Shown here in pieces: positions 57,130-64,000 of a stretch of 64,000 nt of DNA. This DNA comes from Glandiceps talaboti. Lineage: Eukaryota > Hemichordata > Enteropneusta > Spengelidae. The notes under the pieces were generated by a model. The model was not told the DNA's origin and did not search any database. It saw nothing but the letters and a program-made list of their open reading frames with translations. The stretch is taken from positions 14,257,519-14,321,518 of the forward strand of contig NC_135569.1 in NCBI RefSeq assembly GCF_964340395.1, written 5' to 3'. Numbering within the stretch: position 1 is the first letter of the stretch; every line of letters begins with the position of its first letter. A program made the position numbers and the translations under genes.

Positions 57130-57690
57130 AGCAAATGTACGTATAGTGCGAGCTTAAATCTCCATCTTAAATGATCTGGTGGAAAGTTCACCATGTCTCC
57201 TAGAAAAACGAATCTAAGTGAACGATCATCTATTTATAACAAGTGTTGCCTTGGGACTGTCTCTTGAAAATCAAGGGGTCAAACTTTAGGCAAGGCTGGA
57301 AAAATTCAATTGTCTATGTAAGCTTATGAAGAAGTGTATTCCAAATTAAATGACTTTCTTTTACATTAATCATTGAACTACATAATCAAATCAGTCTCTA
57401 GACTAAGTTTTGAAGAGATGGATTAGACATGATGTCAAACACAGTGGCTGCGATAAGTATATAGAAGCTCGATATACCTGAGCTAAAAGAAATTACCAAC
57501 ATCGTTTGAATCAATAACCAATAGTTGATGTATTACTAGCTGAATGCTATATGTTTCATTTTTCCGAAATAATACTGACAGCTGTGATTAACAATTGTTA
57601 TGATCCAGAAATATCAAGTTTAGAAGTTTGGCATACTTTACAAAAATTAACGTAGAATTTACCTCTGTGCTTCATACTTACAAACGGGAG
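54631..57690. other. intergenic, minor repeats only
   Basis: Short degenerate repeats of a GATAAGATGTAGCAATA-like word lie at 56460-56575, and an AT array at about 57096-57130. Open frames of 60-73 codons have no recognisable motif. Confidence 0.45.
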
Positions 57691-57870
57691 ATATGTATAA
57701 CTGACATTTTAATAAACCGACATTTCTAATAAATTACCGATATTTGTAATAAACTGACGATATTTGTAATAAATTCTGTGGACAATTGTAATAAAAATTG
57801 ACGATATCTGTAATACATTTCAGAAAGAAATGTGTAATAAACCTGCCGAAATTTGTACTAAAAGAAATGT
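57690..57870 (+). repeat. degenerate 22-27-bp tandem repeats
   Basis: Successive variants of GACATTTGTAATAAACTGA. The same family fills the loop of the long inverted repeat at 59040-59310, so the two stretches are probably parts of one element. Confidence 0.7.
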
Positions 57871-58025
57871 TAAGGAGGTTCCTCCCTGGCTTTCAGAGAA
57901 ATTGAGTTACTCATCCTAAACTTTGAAGGGAGATAAAATATCCTCATAACAGGTTTCCTAGAATCAAGTTAAAACAATTATGTCATTCTTAGGCCACTTT
58001 GCCCTTCGAGTCTTCAACAGATTAT

Positions 58026-58364
<339 letters not shown>

Positions 58365-58418
58365 CATATTTCGTCAGAGTATTTGGGACTCACACATCAG
58401 ATTCTATTTTCCATTATA

Positions 58419-60001
58419 CATAGTGGCGATGAGCACACCAAATGTTCTGTATTAAACGGAAGCGACTTTACTGTATCTGCAAGAGGAATGCTACTATATA
58501 TTATTAACACAAGCCTTTGTCAAACCGAGAAACGATAAAGTCATATTTAAAGAGAGAACTTTGGATTTGAATCACAGAAGTAGAAATATAACAATATCTT
58601 TCTCCGCAAAACTTCCCTGGCTTGTAGAATAAGTTTTTACGCAGGGAATTTTAATACAATTTCTTAGATTCAGGTGTTTAATTTGTTGGAATCTAGGATT
58701 GGTGAAGATGAAGCATTGATTGTAAATAGCCGAAAGCTAGTGGGTTTTATACGATAAACTCTGTTGTTAAAGAAAGGACCTCGGATTTGAATCACAGAAG
58801 TAGATACATAACAATATCGTCCTGTTTCCATTTTGGTGCTAAATATCTCCGCAAAACTTCCATGGCTTGTAGAATAAGTTATTATGCAGGGAATTTTATT
58901 AAAGTTTCTTTGATTTAGGGGTTTTATTTGTTGAAATCTAGGATTAGTGAAGATGAAGCATTGATTGTAAATAGCCGAAAGCTAGTGGTTTTTTTTATTA
59001 ATTATTAATTCACTCAGCACAATCTATTTACAGAAACTGGTAACAATTACGAATACACTTGTAATACAATTGTTGAAAACTTGTAATACAATTGCCGACA
59101 TTTGTAATAAACTGACAACATTTGTAGTTAATAAACTAACGATATTTGTAATAAAACTGATGACATTTTTAATAAACGACTGACATATCTAATAAAGTAA
59201 CGACATTTGTAATACAATTGCCGACCTTTGAAATAAACTATCGACATTTGTAAAAAAAAAACTTCCGACAGTTGTAATAAAAGTGCCGCCATTTGTAATA
59301 AAATTGCCGCCATCTTAAAGCTGAATTTTAAGATGTTTAAGAATAGCATTTACATAATATAAATATACCTGATGTGATCTTATCAAAGTAACTTAGATTG
59401 TGTTGAGTGAATTAATAATTAATAGAAAACCCCACTAGCTTTCGGCTATTTACAATCAATGCTTCATCTTCACTAATCCTAGATTTCAACAAATTAAACA
59501 CCTGAATCAAAGAAACTTATTCTACAAGCCAAGGAAGTTTTGCGGCGATATCTAGCACCAAAATGGAAACAGGACGATATTGTTATGTATCTACTTGTGT
59601 GATTCAAATCCGAGGTTCTTTCTTTAAACAACAGGGTTTATCGTATAAAACCCACTAGCTTTCGGCTATATACAATCAATGCTTCATCTTCACCAATCCT
59701 AGATTTCAACAAATTAAACACCTGAATCTAAGAAATTGTATTACAATTCCATGCGTAATAACTTATTCTACAAGCCAGGGAAGTTTTGCGGCGATATTTA
59801 GCACCAGAATTGATAGAGAAAGATATTGTTATATTTCTACTTCTGTGATTCAAATCCAAAGTTCTCTCTTTAAATATGACTTTATCGTTTCTCGGTTTGT
59901 CATAGGCTTGTGTTAATAATATATAGTGGTATTCCTCTTGCTGATACAGTAAAGTCGCTTCAGTATAATACAGAACATTTGATGTGCTCATCGGCACTAT
60001 G
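58419..60001. repeat. 1.58-kb long inverted repeat (607-bp arms)
   Basis: Left arm 58419-59025 and right arm 59395-60001 are reverse complements at roughly 90% by eye. The loop 59026-59394 holds the GACATTTGTAATAAA tandem repeats. Each arm contains two approximately 220-bp subunits (GAATCACAGAAGTAGA ... GCCGAAAGCTAGTGG). No clear target duplication or transposase was seen. It may be a foldback-type element; if transcribed it would form a long dsRNA hairpin. The frames at 59910-60278 and 59728-60096 overlap an arm and are not supported as genes. Confidence 0.8.
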
Positions 60002-60359
60002 CAAGAACAAATCGCACAAATTAACATCTGAAAGCGTCTGGATAAACAAAATTCAAAACATACTGAGCAAACGGAATAAACCGCAAACAATAGCATCTGT
60101 TCTCATTGCCATTTTGAGTCACGTGATGGCTGGACATAAGCAATTAGGATGCTGGTTTGGGCCTACTGAGGCAGCTTTGCGAAGCCTGAGCGAAACGTCT
60201 TGGTCAAAAAAACTATTTATTGTATATGTTCAAATTAAACTGCTTAGTGTATATGTTTCTCTTGAGTATCTTGCTTGATACTGTGTTGTTATGTATACCG
60301 CTCCATATACGTATGTATTGCGCACTGTTTACTCCAGCATAGACATTTTACATATACCG

Positions 60360-62327
<1,968 letters not shown>

Positions 62328-62534
62328 TCATATCGCTGGAATGGTTGAGCAAGAATAATTCAAATCAGGTGTGATTTCCGTAAGTACAGAATAATTACCA
62401 GTGTCTTCATAAGATTCAATTATGTGGGAAAGCTCTAATGTTGACAGAGTTGCAGAAAATGTGATGGAGAGAAGTGTATAAAGGATAATGTATTTCAGAA
62501 TCTTTAAAACGTTGCAGTATGTAAGTGGCATCAA
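62328..62534 (-). other. 68-codon frame with signal-peptide-like start
   Basis: The minus-strand frame from ATG at 62534 has a hydrophobic stretch (ILKYIILYTLLSITFSATLS) resembling a cleavable leader, followed by an acidic, Ser/Thr-rich stretch. It could be a first exon of a secreted protein, since a GTAATT donor-like site lies inside it at about 62395. No downstream exon was found. It is unrecognised. Confidence 0.15.
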
Positions 62535-64000
62535 ATTCTTTTAGTTATATCCATATTCAGTATACAAAGCATACATATGAATGAACTCGGGTATAACAAT
62601 ACTTTTCGTCAGGGAAAATCGGCATCAACACAACAAGATAGAGATGCTGGAGTGTGCACACACCCCCTAGAATTTTTGTATTCAATATATAGATTTTTAG
62701 TTGCCGAGCGAATTTTAACATGCTGTATACATTGAATGACGTATTGATATTTCAAATTTAAAGTACCTATCCACCTAAATCTTTAATTCTATATTATAAA
62801 GTGAGAATTCCATAAGGTTTGCATACACCCATTGGGTTCCACTAGCACACAAACTAAAACAAGAAGTGTTGCACAACATATAATGCAACAAACACATTTA
62901 TAAAGTAACAAGGTTATCATTTCGGACGTTAAGGTTGATGTCTCACTTGCTAAAATACAATGGGTTCTAGATTACTGCTGACTGTCACAGTTGTGTAAAT
63001 CATGCAGAAGCCAATATGAAACTGAACATAAGTTTAAGAGAGTAAGATCGAATTAATACAAGAGTTGCTATATTTAGTCTGAATGACTCAACCAAGTGAA
63101 CGTCCCTCAACTAGATGCAGATATGTGGGCACCAAGATTTTAATTTCTCTGTATTACATCAATCTGTCACTGTATCTATTATATGTCTGCATGGTGGCAC
63201 ACTAGTACATATCATTTAGACAAAATGTAGCAAGAGTATGTATTAAGTCAACCAACGACTTGCTAAAATGTTGTATATGTTGCAGCTTTTTGTATATGGG
63301 AAGTGGACAGTAACGTCAACACGCTGTAACAAGTCGTATAGTGCTGAATATAAGAGGATTGTAATAGAGGAAAATTTATATTCAACAATAAACCTTTTGT
63401 ATCTATCAACTCTAGCAAAACAATCGCAAGTTTCTAAAATGATCGGCTTACATCATAAATGTATATAACACCACATAGACTGTGGTAAGTTGGTAACACA
63501 CAGTCTTAGAGTGAATGTTTCTTATTTATTTTAGCTACATGCAGAATCACATAATAATGAACACATTGTAAAATATCTCCTGTTTAGTATATTACATTAT
63601 ATGAAGAGATAGGCCATGTGAAACTAATATCGGCTATACTAACATGTTACCTAAATACATATATCATATATCCAATTAATATCTACCTTATGCCTTACTG
63701 AAGTGTAATTTCCCTGCAGATTGTAAGTGTTTTTTAAATTATTGATCTAAAACGGTGTTCATCAGGTTTCTATGTTAAATTTTAATGCCGTTTTAGCGCC
63801 GGGGTTTTTGCATGGCATAGATCACTATAATATAGTCCCTTTATAAGCTAAGGCAAGACTTAAATGTATACGCCGATTGGGGGCTAGGGTAACACGTATC
63901 GCGCATTATCTCTCCATTTTGCTGGTGTATATGTCTATGTGCGTCTGCTAATGATCACAGTGTGTCTATTATTAATGGCACAATTGTAGAAATTTGCTAT
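62535..64000. other. intergenic, nothing recognised
   Basis: AT-rich DNA, open frames below 70 codons, no repeat family identified. Confidence 0.5.

Overview
The window looks like nuclear DNA of an invertebrate animal, probably marine. It is AT-rich and gene-poor, with a spliced receptor gene, several decayed LINE (non-LTR) fragments, tRNA-derived SINEs and very long di-, tri- and tetranucleotide arrays. There is no bacterial or organellar gene organisation. I cannot fix the phylum.

The only convincing protein-coding genes are two tandem, same-strand (minus) copies of one receptor: a secreted-leader, somatomedin-B-domain protein with a class B2 (7tm_2, adhesion/Methuselah-like) seven-helix module. 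The downstream copy is complete: 40425 to 37811, two exons, 739 residues, with a 395-bp intron that is mostly trinucleotide repeat. The upstream copy enters from the left edge (1634 to 1) and is cut by the window. A third, dead copy of exon 1 and its upstream region lies beside each gene (about 6049-6780 and 44880-45400), with the start codon destroyed in both.

These genes sit in a segmental duplication. Copy 1 is 1-7046 plus 24758 to about 28160; copy 2 is 38870 to about 50560. Copy 1 is split at a TTA by a 17,711-bp insertion (7047-24757) with 259-bp, base-for-base identical terminal inverted repeats that begin CACTA. Copy 2 keeps the empty TTA site (45530-45532). I read this as a very young, giant, apparently non-autonomous CACTA (EnSpm)-type element. 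Its interior carries LINE fragments, a 154-bp perfect hairpin MITE, a 292-bp tandem duplication, CT/AT arrays, and a set of 23-35-bp palindromes flanked by 8-bp direct repeats of form GGTNNNNN. The palindromes look like excision footprints of a P/THAP9-type transposon.

The right half of each duplicate holds approximately 400-bp tandem repeats and a 1-1.5-kb block that is inverted in copy 2 between opposed TATG/CATA arrays. From 30 kb to 37.8 kb there is a broken LINE, a TA-array-embedded hammerhead-like motif, a GACT array and otherwise featureless DNA. From 50.6 kb to 64 kb no gene was found. That stretch holds copies of a medium-repetitive family, an AATC array, a 1.58-kb long inverted repeat (58419-60001) and a second, better hammerhead-like hairpin between TA arrays (60421-60544).

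No CRISPR, rRNA or canonical tRNA gene was seen. All repeat boundaries were set by eye.
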